The notes beneath the pieces were generated by a model. It was not told the origin of the DNA, did no database searches, and saw only the letters and a list, made by a program, of their open reading frames with translations. Shown here piece after piece: positions 45,853 through 57,480 of a stretch of 64,000 bases of DNA. The stretch is from Sipunculus nudus (taxonomy: Eukaryota; Annelida; Sipuncula; Golfingiida; Sipunculidae): the NCBI GenBank assembly GCA_026874595.1, contig CM049310.1, positions 79,851,056 through 79,915,055 of the forward strand. The letters are read 5' to 3'. Numbering within the stretch: position 1 is the first letter of the stretch; each line of letters begins with the position of its first letter. The position numbers and the translations under genes were made by a program.

Positions 45853-46140
45853 AAAAATAAAAGGAATGGTTCTCAGGCACCGCCCGCGTCAATTTAAACC
45901 CCCGAGCATCAAATATTCTTATTTTGATTTTCATCTTTCAAGAAGATAAAAAATACAATTTTTATAAGTTTTCCTTTGTTATGTAGTGCTTTTTCCTGTT
46001 CATAAAACAATTATGTTATTATCATGCTTTTCCCTGATCTATGACATTTTTTTCGAAACATACAAATAAGGTAATAAAAAACCCACCCGCCCGCACTGAT
46101 TCCTGAAAAAAAGCCTGAGAACCATACCTTTTTTCCTAAG
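45853..46140. mobile_element. Short inverted-repeat element (MITE-like)
   Basis: Ends carry ATGGTTCTCAGGC at 45866 and its inverse GCCTGAGAACCAT at 46113-46125, with A-rich flanks on both sides, and CCCGCCCGC-type words inside both ends. About 285 bases, no coding capacity. A related interior lies at 55350-55560 and an end fragment at 31178-31285. Confidence 0.65.
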
Positions 46141-47490
46141 CTTTCAGTTTTAAGTGGTTTATTGTCTCTGTCAGGAGGGTATACGTTCGTCCCCGTTCGT
46201 GTGGGTCTGTGTGTGCAAATTATAAAACCATTAAAAAAAGTGTTTTTTTTCAATGAAGAGACAATACATGCAAGAGAAAGGAAAATGTAGTATTTTTTGT
46301 GAATGAAAAATGTGTAAATAAAAATAATATACAATATCTCCTGTTATTATTGGTAGCTATCCACTACAGGACAATTCCTTTATTGACAGAAATAAAGTTA
46401 ATACAAGTGCAACTGAATCCTTGGCAGTTCTTCTATTCTTGATTGCTGGAAATAAGAAAAAGCAATGATAATGAAAATTGAAGAGTTGAACGTCCACAAT
46501 GCCGAAATGCAAGCGAAGCCGCATTCATGTTAGACAGAGACGTAACCTCTGGGTAACGGAGACGTGCCCTTTCATTCCCGGAAAAGCAGGTGGCCAGAGA
46601 GTATCGTTTAAGCTTTATGACGGCTTAAATTAGGTCCGTCTTGAAGAAGCAAGGCGGCCGGTCAGCCTGTGTCCGGGAATTATAAAATTCCAAGAAGTCC
46701 TGCCAATCACGGATTTACTGTAATGTCCCTTTCTTGTATCTGTAATGTGAAATATGAAAAATAAAGTTAAACATTCGAATCTTTCCCTAAAAAAGGAAAA
46801 GCCCGGTTTTTTAAGGAGTCTGAAGTGGTAAGTATACAGATAAAAAATTCTGAGGCCTAAGTTCCGTGATGGGTGAGGGCTTATTTTATGTGATTAAGGG
46901 GAAGCGCTGTCAATTTTTTCCCCGCCTGCCGCTCGTTTATGAATGCGACGGTGCACCTTTACACGGGCGCGATGGATATTTAAGAGGAAACGTGGTAATT
47001 CCAAGCCGTAGTTGAATTGTGTGGACCCCCAAAAATCAGTTCTAGCTGGAATAGGCATGGGACAGGTCGTTTTTTATGCCGGGAACGCTGGAAGAGGCTG
47101 GAGAATGAATGAAGGATAGGGCCATTTTGAGTCCTCGGAAATTGCATTAAAAAACTCCTATCCAGCTTATGAAACGGTCATTAAAATATGGTCGGGAATC
47201 CATATTATCCTACTTGTGGGCTGGGATGGCCCAGAAACCCGCTATTATACGGGTATCCTTAAAATGGACAATTTGCGGAGAATTCATGGACAATTTGCGG
47301 ACAGTTTAAATATCATGCAACTTCCTGCCACCGTTGGATCTAAATGAGTGTATTGGTTAGCAGATGGAGATAGTTTTTTTTATTTTATTTTTTTTATTTA
47401 TCATCAAATGTAACCAAAGGTGCAATTTATTTATCATATTATGTATTTCCTTAAGAACTAGTAAATGTTTTTGCATATACGTGCAGTTGA
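46141..47490. other. Intergenic
   Basis: No gene. It includes a moderately GC-rich patch at 46500-47230 and a short direct repeat GGACAATTTGCGGA (47270 and 47288). Confidence 0.45.
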
Positions 47491-47493
47491 ACA

Positions 47494-48012
47494 TGTGCAC
47501 ATGTTGTCTAAGGGCAGTTGTCTATGTGCAGTTATTGTCTAATGGCGGTCGTCTATGGGCACAAATTGTCTAAGAACAGTTGTCTATGTGCACTTACTAT
47601 CTAATGGAAGTTATCTATGTCCACAAGTTGTACAATTGTTGTCCGTTGAAGTTGTCTACATGCACAAGTTGTCTAAGAGCAATTGTCTATGTGCACAAGT
47701 TGCTAAGAGCAGTTGTCTATGTGCAGTTATTGTCTAATGGCGGTTGTCTATGGGCACAAGTTGTCTAAGAACAGTTGTCTATGTGAAGTTGTTATTTAAT
47801 TGAAATTGTCTACGTCTACAAGTTGTCTAAGGGCACTTGTCTATGTGCACTTGTTGTCTAATGGCGGTTGTATATGTGCAGTTGTTGTCTAATGGAAGTT
47901 GTCTATTTGCACTTGTTGTCTAATGGCGTTTGTCTATGTGCAATTGTTGTCCAATTATGTTGTCTACGTGCACAAGTTGTCTAAGAGCAGTTGTCTATGT
48001 ACACTTAGTTAA
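47494..48012 (+). repeat. 31-bp minisatellite, locus 1
   Basis: About 17 imperfect units of GTCTAA(G/T)(A/G)GCAGTTGTCTATGTGCAC(A)AGTT. Unit length is 31, not a multiple of three, so three overlapping frames all look like V-Y-V-H-K-L repeats; none is a gene. Confidence 0.9.
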
Positions 48013-48059
48013 ATGGGCCGCCGTCCCAAAACGGGAATAGCAAAACGCTGTGCAGTAGA

Positions 48060-48770
48060 ACAATTGTTACAGGTGGTTCAGAGCACAGTGCTATGGATGA
48101 AAAACCAGATGTGTGTGTTGAACACTCAGGAGCATGTTGTGGGTGGATGAAGTGGGTGTTTTTAAGAGCAGGGTGAAATAGCTTGTTTTTCATGAATATT
48201 GGTGTAATCCTAACTGAATGACAGCAGAACCATTGGTGTGTGAGCATTATTGCATCTGTGAGGTAAAAAGCAGATGGCTGAAAAGTCACCAGATTCCAGC
48301 CTGAGCACTTTTTATTTAAATTTCAAAGTGGTGTGACACTTTTTGCTGAAGGAGTTGGGCCCTGTGCTTTACACTGCAACCTAGCGGGTGCCAGAAGGTT
48401 GCTTTGGTGCAAAAACCAGGTGTCTGGGTTGAAAATTGTGGAAATGTGGGGCCCAGAAATGCCAATTTGCAGATATAAATTATTGGTATAAATTCTGACT
48501 GAATGACGGCAGAACCATTGGTGTGTGAGCATAACTGCAGCTGTGAGGTGGAAAAGCAGATGGCTGAAAATTACCAGATGCCAATCTGAGGAATACTTTA
48601 AATTTCAAAGTGGTGTAAGACCTTTCTGCTGATGAAGTTGGGCCCTGTGCTTTGCAGTGTCAGCTGATGGCTGCCAGAAGGTAGCTTTAGTGCAGAAACC
48701 AGGTTTGTGGGTTCAAAATTGTGAAAATTTCGGTCCAGAAATTAAAAATGCCGCTTTCCGACAAAACTCC
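48060..48770 (+). repeat. Tandem repeat of about 300 bp, 2.5 units
   Basis: Landmarks recur at 48099, 48412 and 48695 (AAACCAG(A/G)T...GGTTGAA), with GAACCATTGGTGTGTGAGCA, GGCTGAAAA, AAATTTCAAAGTGGTGT and GTTGGGCCCTGTGCTTT. Spacings 313 and 283. Confidence 0.8.
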
Positions 48771-49184
48771 TGGAGGTCCCAAACCTTTGCGGATCGAAGC
48801 AGGGTAAAAAGGCTGGTGTCGGTTCATGTTGCCCTTGATTGTAATGATATGGCGGGTGAACCCAGCCTGTGTGTTGATATTTGTGACAATTATCATGAAA
48901 AAGCAATATTCTGAATATTAGTTGAATATATAATTATATAGACATGAATCTGTTTATTGAATAAAATATTCATTTTCATGAACTGTATGTTATTTTGGTG
49001 TGTTTTCGGTTAATAAACCGTACCATGTGAACCTATGCAGTATCCAGATATGTCAATATTTCAAATAAGAATATATTTTAAGAATAGGGGGGTGTCGATT
49101 TCCCTAATTTTCAGGTTTCCCCCAGTATCCCGGCCTCCGGGCAGGCTACAATGGACGAGAGCCATTTTTTAATAAAGCTATTTT

Positions 49185-49635
49185 AAGCTGTGATCGTCTG
49201 AAATCATCCGTGTCATTTTTTTTAAAGAAATTTTCAACTGTCAGTCGATCTCAAAAATGGCACTGTTCCCCACTTGGGTCAAACGAGGTCGTCCTTCCCA
49301 GGAAATCGAAAGAGCGCGTCCTAAGCCGATACCGGCCAGGAATGGTTTCTTTTGGGGCCAAATAATTAAACCATGCCGGGGTTTAGCATATCTCGTCTTG
49401 AAATTATATCCAAGGCCAGGCAAACTCGCCGACATTATTAACACATGTTCGGCATTTTGCCGACATTACACATAGATTATGTAATATCATTCAATTCATC
49501 CCGCAGAAAATACGCTTTGCACGGGCAACCAGGCTCCCGGTGGAACCAGACATGATTTTAATCAAACTTTTTCAGGCCGGCAGTGCTTAAAAGTGTCGCC
49601 CTGATTCTTTATAAAAAAATCTGAAAATGGCGCGC
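49185..49635 (+). repeat. Shared block, locus 1 (uninterrupted)
   Basis: GATCGTCTGAAATC...CTTGGGTCAAACGAGGTCGT, AAAGAGCGCGTCCTA, CGGCCAG, TATCTCGTCTTG, CGGCATTTTGCCGACATTAC, CAGGCCGGCAGTGCTTAAAA. It matches 56482-56532 plus 57140-57480. It provides the empty site TTCAACTGTCAG for the 56.5-kb insertion. Confidence 0.85.
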
Positions 49636-49907
49636 CAAAAATTAACTGGCCACAGGAAACATTACTTCGGCATTCGGTAAAACCTGGAATATCCGCGGAA
49701 TTTCCGATAAATCTCGGAATAAAAGTGAATGCATTTCCTACACCTGAGAACCTGAGTTCACTAAAATGATGGAAGTGATTGTGAAATTCCTGGAGAATCT
49801 AAAAACAAGGTGACAGACGTGGCCAATTTAAAATCCAACAATTATAAAACTCTGATTCCATATATAGCTAATACTTGAATCAACAGAGTTCTTTATATTA
49901 TATTATA

Positions 49908-49947
<40 letters not shown>

Positions 49948-50639
49948 TTAGCTTATGCATTACCAGTTTCAGTTTTCATTAGGGCATGTCAAACTTCCAT
50001 GACACATACTGTTACATTCATTTCAGTCCAGCCTTGAGACATTTTTATTTGTTTGACTTGCACTGCTGGCCACTCTTTCCACAGTTACACTTTGTATACC
50101 CTTGTCCACCTATCTTATACTCTTTGTACTCAACTCTAACAACATTCATGGTTTGGCTCTAATTATGTGCAAAACTGCATGACTCATGTGCTCATTTAGT
50201 ACTTAGATCTAGGTCTAACACAAGTCACAATTTGGCTCTATCAAAGCAGGTACAGGGCCGGCTAATTAAAGGAAACTACTTAACTCTATCAGCCTTTAAT
50301 GTTTGGCTCTATATAAATAGTGTACAGGGTAGCCTCATTAACACAGAGCACAGAGTAGCACAGAGTAATTGTGGTAAACAACCACCGTCTGTATCTCATC
50401 CAAGTATATCTTGATTAGGTATTTCATATTAGCATCTGTTTAAATTTTATTATCCTTATCATTCTTTATCAAATATTTCACACTAAATTATTACACACAT
50501 ACCTTAAAACAGAAGTTAAAAATATCAACTTTTCTCAAAAGTAGCAAGTTATTAATCATTTGAGGACAGTTTATACTTTTTTCCTCTCTCTTTAAGCTAT
50601 GAGTGTAATAATATGATGTGAAGTATTTTGTGATTTTGC

Positions 50640-50885
50640 AGTTTAAATGTGATTATCGTAATAAATTATTATCAAATATTTCTCATCATATTATTACACA
50701 TGTAGTTTAAGAAAGGTGAAGATACAAAAATATAAAGTTTACTCAAAACTAGCAAGGTATAGCATATTAGAATACATATAATATTTCACATCATATTATT
50801 ACATATGTAGCTTAGGAAAGAAGATGAAAAAATATAAAGTTTACTCAAAATTAGCAAGGTATACCATATTAGAATACATAATAAA
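50640..50885 (+). repeat. About 100-bp tandem repeat
   Basis: AAAATATAAAGTTTACTCAA and CTAGCAAGGTATA...CATATTAGAATACATA recur about 103 bases apart; CATATTATTACA(C/T)ATGTAG also recurs. Confidence 0.7.
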
Positions 50886-51091
50886 TATATATTTTAAATA
50901 AATGACTTGTCTTACACCAATTCAAAATTTCAGTCAATCTGTAAAATAATTGGACTGATTTTTAAGTCAATTTGTAAAAATGCCTGAAAATTTCAGTCAT
51001 TTTGTGAAATGCCCGAGTGAATCAGGCAATTTGTAAAATTACTTAAATTTTCAGGCAATTTACAAATTGACTGATTTTACACATTGACTGT

Positions 51092-51093
<2 letters not shown>

Positions 51094-51132
<39 letters not shown>

Positions 51133-51165
51133 TTATATATATTTATATATATATATATATATATG

Positions 51166-51206
<41 letters not shown>
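51094..51206. repeat. Long (TA)n array with TTTATATA interruptions
   Basis: More than 100 bases of nearly pure TA. Confidence 0.95.
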
Positions 51207-51207
<1 letters not shown>

Positions 51208-52754
51208 AAATATACTAGTTCATTTATGGGTATTAATTGTAATGAACTAGTAAGTGCAGTATTTTTATGGTTGATGTACTTAGATATCATTAACATTTAT
51301 AGCTTACTATATTATTAAGTCATTATAATCAAGATTTAGCTATATAAAGAATCTTATATAAAGTAATACTTATGTGGTTTTAAATGTCAGGTTTCTGTCA
51401 CTTTGGGTCTAGATTCTCCATAAAATCAGCAGTCGCCTCTAAAATGTTAGCGAACACGGCGGTCGTCTAGACTGTTTCAAAGCAACTTAATGAAATCGTC
51501 CTCTGTACCTTAACAGGGCAGTGATTTTGGCCAGGAAAAAAACAGAAACGGAAAGATAAATAGTTGCCTTGTTACACTGTACACTATTTAAACCTCCCAT
51601 ACGGGTCGTCAATTGTAGGAAATACATTAACTTTTATTCCGACATCTCTCGGAAATTCCGCGGATATTCAGTGTTTTACTGAGTGCCAAATACTTCCCCC
51701 GATATCATATCAAACAACACTCGTTTCAAACAAAACATTGCTCCGTCACGCTCAATATGTATATTAATATATACCACCATTCCTGCCAAGCCCACGTGCC
51801 AAAACACAAAAATACCCCGCGGCTCCCGCAAATTAAAAAACAACCCCGCCCTCCCCGTCAAAATAGCCATAAAACATGAATATATGTAACAGTACGACTG
51901 ATCGTAATGCTAAGTACGTGCAGTAGATGATAACTGGTGAGCCGAAAGTAGTGAATGTGGCCGGTAATAATATGTTCGGCAGTTGATTGGTAAAAGTTAG
52001 AAGTATTGGCCTTAATGAAGTGAACGAAGTGGTTTGTATAGTATTGAAGTAAACAGGGCGGATTAAAGGAATGGAAATCAGTTTCACAGGGTTAGAACCA
52101 GTGGTTATTCAAATTAGATCACCTGGTTTCAGCCGCCAAAAAAGTAATTCGGAACATTTGGTGTCCATGTTTCTTTGAGGAAGGACGATGTGCTAACGAC
52201 CGACCCTCTGACAGTTGGTAAACCCGTGAGACAAGCAGTTATGGTTCGTATGCCTGATGTATAATGTTGTATTGCCTCTGTTATAACTTTCCCAGTTCCA
52301 TTTCTTTTAAAGCGAGGATAAACATATGTGAGACTTTATAAAAAAATAAACCCAAGAGCAAGTTGCTGGGTTAAAATGCCAGCCGCCAACTTTAGTTTAC
52401 TCCCGTGGATATAACAGTGATTATGGGGCCAGTTCAATGGTAGTGAGGAAGAATAATAGAACTGTCGTGAATAGAGCTTATTTTATATGAAGGCCCATAA
52501 GGGTACTGCAGGTGTCATGTGGTAAGTCTAACCATGAGGGAAAATAGCCAGCCGCTATTTTGTATATTAGGAGCCCCCGGTACAAAATGTGTAAAAGCCT
52601 GTAAATAGAAAGGGAATGTACTACTGGTGTAAGTATGGTGGTATAAACTTGTAGTAACCATATGATAATTGGACAGGAATGGAATGAATATTGAGTATAG
52701 TGTGTTGACAGTTCATGATATCATATGTTAGCAGACCAGTAACCACAGACCACA

Positions 52755-52921
52755 AAAGTAAGCAAAGTTTTGTCCAAGTTAACCAAGTGATTACAAAAGT
52801 AAACAAGTTTTGTCAAAGTCAGCCAAATGACAATCAACAGTGTATTGTCCAGGTCAACCAAGTGACTTCAAACGTCAGCAAAGTATTGTTCAGATCAACC
52901 AAGCGACTTCAAAGTCAAAAA
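52755..52921 (+). repeat. Imperfect 40-odd-base tandem repeat
   Basis: Four decayed units of (AG)CAAAGTTTTGTCCAAGT-AACCAAGTGA-T-CAAA. They lead directly into a LINE tail. Confidence 0.6.
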
Positions 52922-53160
52922 GGTTTGCCCAAGACACACTGACTGTCGTTTCAAGACTCATTTATTTAGAAAAGCGTATTTTTGGTGGTTTCTGACGTCT
53001 TCGGAGATGCTCATAATTAATATTATTCTTTTTATCTATTTTATTCATTTGAATGTTTAAGTATATGTACAGCGCCCTGATTAAACATACATGCTTCGAT
53101 ATGTTGCGCTTTTTAAATGTATATAAAAACAATAATAAGAGGGAGCTAATATAAAAAAGA
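52922..53160 (+). mobile_element. LINE 3' terminus
   Basis: C-R-F-K-T-H-L-F-like followed by R-K-A-Y-like (GTCGTTTCAAGACTCATTTA), then a tail with GCGCCCTGATTA, GCGCTTTTTAAATGTATATA and A-rich end, typical of CR1-like 3' ends. Only the last few codons remain. Confidence 0.5.
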
Positions 53161-53164
53161 ACTG

Positions 53165-56005
53165 ACATGTACCACTTAACTAAACAAACCGAGTAGTTAC
53201 GAGCGTTCGTCATACGCATTGATGAGCATTGCAGCTTAACAGTTATGAATCATGAGGTTATTTAACACGTAAGACATCCGAAAAATGAAAAATTTTGCGA
53301 AAAATCGCCGAAGTAGAAGTCCCAACTCGAAACCCCATGATATGGTTTATGCTTCCATGTGCTCTGAACTATACGCATTATCCTGTACTAATCTTTATCT
53401 CGAAACGCAAAAAAAAGGACTTCTGTTCCCCCTCGTTCGTTTCCTTTTTCTTCTTGACCCGTGAGAGCCACATAGAGTTGTGAATGGTTCAGTTTGCCTT
53501 TAGTGTCTCTAACCATTATGCCATTTAGCAATAATTAACCAATTGTTTGACTTTTGTGTATATTCAGCATAATCCCAGCAAATTTTACAGTGTTGGGCGA
53601 AATTAATGTGGTGTTAAAAATGCTTGTGGGGGAGTTTATGTGAAAGTAATTTTGTCTTCACTTTCTTCGGGCCAGACATGTATGATAAGATATTTTTTCT
53701 TACAATTGTGTAAGTGACAACATCTGAGGAAAAAAAAAATATGGCGTCCACATAATGCGACTTCTGCATCACGACCGAGAAGGTAATCAAAAACATAGTC
53801 AGGGGCTCAATTTCCTTTTTTGCAATGTCTGGAGGACGATGTTAAAATTTCTATTTTTAATCCTTAAGAACTAAAGAGTATTGTTTTCGAACCTGCTTAT
53901 CATGTCACATTATCAGTAAATTTGATGTTTAGGAAATGTTTGGAAGACTGAGGTTCATTGATATTTGAGAAGCAAATTACTTAGTCTTTAAATCGCATCC
54001 TTTTATGGATTAAAATGAGATCCTATGTTATTCTACAACAAATTTGCTTTAATTGCCAAAATGCTATATGGTAGATATGGTATGCCACACCCCTTGTTGA
54101 AATAAGTAAGTGTAACATGTCCTCCTGTCCCCACAAAATTGCGTCCATGGACGCAGTCATATATTAACACTAGGTTGAAGTGGCTCATCCATCAGGTATA
54201 AGGCTGTATGTGAGAGAATCCTTGAGTTAAAAACAACTCGTATGTCTGTAAGGGGTCTCAACTGGGAGGTCAACAATGCAATGTTAGAATCCAAATCCTT
54301 CCTTTGCAACCCAGTGGACATCTTTAATTTTCCCCATTCACATTTGAAAATTTAATGTTGACGATAGATAGTAGCCTACACTAGAGTGTATCTATATCTT
54401 TGTTCAAAGACGACAGCTGTTTCAATATCAAAACACTATATTTTCAAGTGTTGTGCGATTCACCGAATATATCGATGACTAATCGATTCACTTGATTTTA
54501 CACAGTTCCCAAGTGGTCACATATTGCCACTGCTTGTAATATCATAACAACGTTATTTGTTGATACCTGCAATATTGAAGAGGGCTAACAGCGCCACCTG
54601 CTAATATGTATCTAATGTTATATAAATAAGTGTGTGGAACAATGCCAAGGGTGTCCTAGGGACGTCATTTCTTTCATTTTTTTCCCCAAAAAATACAGAG
54701 GTATTTGACACTATTACGGGAAAGGGTCACTCACCAACGTCACTTTTAGTTCATTTTTTCTGTGTTGCACTGTAATAAACAGGAGCATTAGTGCCTCCTT
54801 TCAAAGTTCATCGTTGCGGAGATAGTACAGGCATTGGCACGAATTCTTAAATACAGAAACAAAACTGCACCTTTCCCTCTTATGTCGTTACTCTATTTGA
54901 TTTTTTGGTGTTTCGTTGGTTTTCTGTTTGATGACAATTCAAAATATACACTCGGGCATTTGCTTGACTCTATCCCGTAAGTACACACATTACCCAACTC
55001 AGTTATCTTAAGTAAACACTGCAGGTCAGTCAGACAGTGACAGTCGGCAATTTAATCTCTGACCTCTAATGTAACAGCGACACAACCTCAACACAGGGGC
55101 AGGATCTTTAAGAGCAAATCTCTGACAATGATAGATCAATCCTCTGCGTGTGAAGGCCACAATCTCACAAATACAGGGCTATGTGAACGCAGGTTACCGG
55201 GCTGATGTGCTCTCATTCAATCGAAATGTGTCAACATTGGCTCAGGTCGGTCCTCCCTGGTCTGGTTTCCGTTTTGCTGGCAAAGGATGCCTGGCTACGA
55301 AGAAAAAAAAAATCTCAATGTCAAAATAGGTTAATGAAGTTGAAGCGTAAGGCCAAAAAAAGCGTACGGCCGCGTCACTTTTAACCCCCATTATCAAATA
55401 TTTTTAATTTTGATTTCTATCTTTCAAAAAGACAAAATAATACATTTTTGAAAGTTTTTCATTTGTTATGTAGTTTTTTTATCTGTTTAGCCATAAAATT
55501 CTGTTATTTTCATGCTTTTCCCTGATCATATGACTTTTTATCGAAACATCTGGAAGGATGAGCCTGCAGTCACCCATCCCCCCCAATCATCCAGGGGCCT
55601 GTACTGTTAACCGTCAGGGACCATCTGACTGAATCCAGGCTGCATTCGCCTTATAGCAGCCCTAGCTCCCGTGCTCTCCTGGATATAGATATACCCATAC
55701 ATACGCCGCATATATGCAGTTACCTAGGCCCGAGCTACATAGCAATATTCTAATTTATCTTTCATCAGTGACGGTAATTTAACTATTTGGCAGGGGTTGT
55801 CGGTAGAGCAACTTTCTTGTTAACCTAATGCGAATATTAACACTAAATGTTTAATATTTTAGTCGTGATTACATCATACACCATAGCAATGATAAACAGA
55901 ACGCAGGAGAGGAAACCTAAAGCGCCACATGTAGGCCTATCAAAACATTGGTATCCCTGTATACATATTCTCTTGTGACCCAACACTGAGGTTTTTTTTT
56001 CCTAC
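53165..56005. other. Intergenic
   Basis: No gene supported. An interior of the GGTTCTCAGGC-type element lies at about 55350-55560. Confidence 0.45.
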
Positions 56006-56009
56006 AAGT

Positions 56010-56430
56010 TGAGCACTTGTTGTCCATGGAAATTTTCTATGTGAAGTTGTTTGATACGAGCAGTTGTCCACGTGCACTTGTTGGCTAATGGCAGTTGCCA
56101 ATGTGCATTTGTTGTCTAAGAAAAGATGTCTATCCGCACAAGTTGTCTCAGAGCAGTTGTTTATGTCCACATGTTATGCACTTGTTGTCCATGGAAGTTG
56201 TATATGGGCATAAGTTGTCTAAGAGCAGTTGTCTATGTGCACCCGTTGTCTTATGGAAGTTGTCTATGTGCTACTGTTGTCTACGAGCAGTTGTCTATTT
56301 GCACAAATTGTCTAAGAACAGTTTTCTATGTGCCCTTGTTGTCTAATAAAAGTTGTCTATGTGCACTTGTCGTGTAATGGCACTTGTCTATGTGCAACTG
56401 TTATCCAATTTACATTGTCAATGTGCAGTC
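56010..56430 (+). repeat. 31-bp minisatellite, locus 2
   Basis: About 13 units of the same 31-base motif and strand as 47494-48012, e.g. GTCTAAGAGCAGTTGTCTAT and GTCTATGTGCAC. More diverged than locus 1. Confidence 0.9.
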
Positions 56431-56481
56431 TTAAGTGGTCTAATAAGTAGGGGGTTGCGGTGAGGAGGGGGGGGGGGGTCG

Positions 56482-56532
56482 TCAGTGATCGTCTGAAATC
56501 GTCCGTGTTATTTTTTTAGGAAATCGTCAACT
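56482..56532 (+). repeat. Shared block, locus 2, left part
   Basis: GTGATCGTCTGAAATCGTCC to CGTCAACT, matching 49185-49235; interrupted by the insertion that follows. Confidence 0.8.
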
Positions 56533-57139
56533 TGTAGAGGTCCCCCGATAAGTCAGGATGCAGCCGATAAATATAAAACGTTTATTTGTAGAATATAACT
56601 TGATACAGGCATAAACATCGATGGTATTTGATAATAATAAGTTGACAAGTATGAGCCGGACTTCCGAACGGCTCTCAGTCTGACCTTCAACTGACTCGGC
56701 CTCGGCTCTCTACCAGCCGGCCGCTACCCTGATTGCAATTAGCAACTGAGAAGGCATCAGTACCTTGATAATTAGAGGAGGCGTGGACGTAACTAAAGGT
56801 ATAGAAAGTAATCTTAATTAGAGTGTTGTGTCACCTCAAGCTGAGTGAACAGATTGTGGATGACACGTAACTAGAAGTATTGTTATGTAAACTGCATGGG
56901 GTCTATGTCTATATACAATGTACGTTTCAATGTCGCATTAGTGTCAGCGTTTAAGTATGCCCGAATGATGTAATATACCTTATACAATGTGTTTGAATAA
57001 CTACTGGTCCTGACATTATGAATTACAACTAAATACTACACTAAAATATAACATTAAACTATATAGAATACATGCAAAATATTACACTAAAATATAACAT
57101 TAAAATATATAGAATACATATAAGAGTTGATACTCTACA
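56533..57139. mobile_element. Probable solo LTR, 607 bp
   Basis: Begins TGTAGAGGTC and ends ...ACTCTACA, so TGTAGAG and CTCTACA are inverted ends with the TG...CA signature of an LTR. The flanks are AACT at 56529-56532 and AACT at 57140-57143; locus 1 has a single AACT at the same point (TTCAACTGTCAG), giving a 4-base target duplication. The interior has AATAAA-like words and a GC-rich centre (56655-56750), and no coding capacity. A short DNA transposon with 7-base inverted ends is the alternative. Confidence 0.65.
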
Positions 57140-57480
57140 AACTGTCATTCGAGCCCAAAAAATGGCCCGGTTTACTACTTGGGTCAAACGAGGTCATCCT
57201 TCCCAGGAAAACGAAAGAGCGCGTCCTACGCCGTTTCCGGCCAAGAGGATTAGCATATCTCGCCTTGGTATTATATCCCGGGCCAGTCAATCACGCCGAC
57301 ATTATTCTCACATGTGCGGCAAGTTGCCGACATGATACATAGAATATATAATATCATTAAATTCTTCCCGCTGAAAATACGTTTCGCACGGACAACCAGA
57401 CATCATTTTAATCAACCTTTTACAGGCCGGCAGTTCTTAAAAATGTCGCCCTGATTTTTTATAAAATATTTGAAAACAGC
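57140..57480 (+). repeat. Shared block, locus 2, right part
   Basis: Continues from AACTGTCATTCGAG through CTTGGGTCAAACGAGGTCAT to CAGGCCGGCAGTTCTTAAAA, matching 49237-49635. Confidence 0.85.

Larger units (their letters stand above)
49636..52754. other. Intergenic, repeat-rich
   Basis: No gene. Contains (TA)n at 49909-49945, FTTTGGCTCTA-type short repeats around 50150-50320 (word TTTGGCTCTA), a duplicated 100-base unit around 50640-50880, self-complementary AATTTCAGTCAATTTGTAAA words at 50930-51090 and a long TA array at 51094-51206. Open frames at 51564-52087 are unrecognised. Confidence 0.45.

Noticed and set aside
47364-48012. Overlapping Cys/Val-rich open frames (V-Y-V-H-K-L-type repeats) here and at 56095-56377
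   Set aside because: They are translations of the 31-bp minisatellite in three frames; unit length is not a multiple of three.
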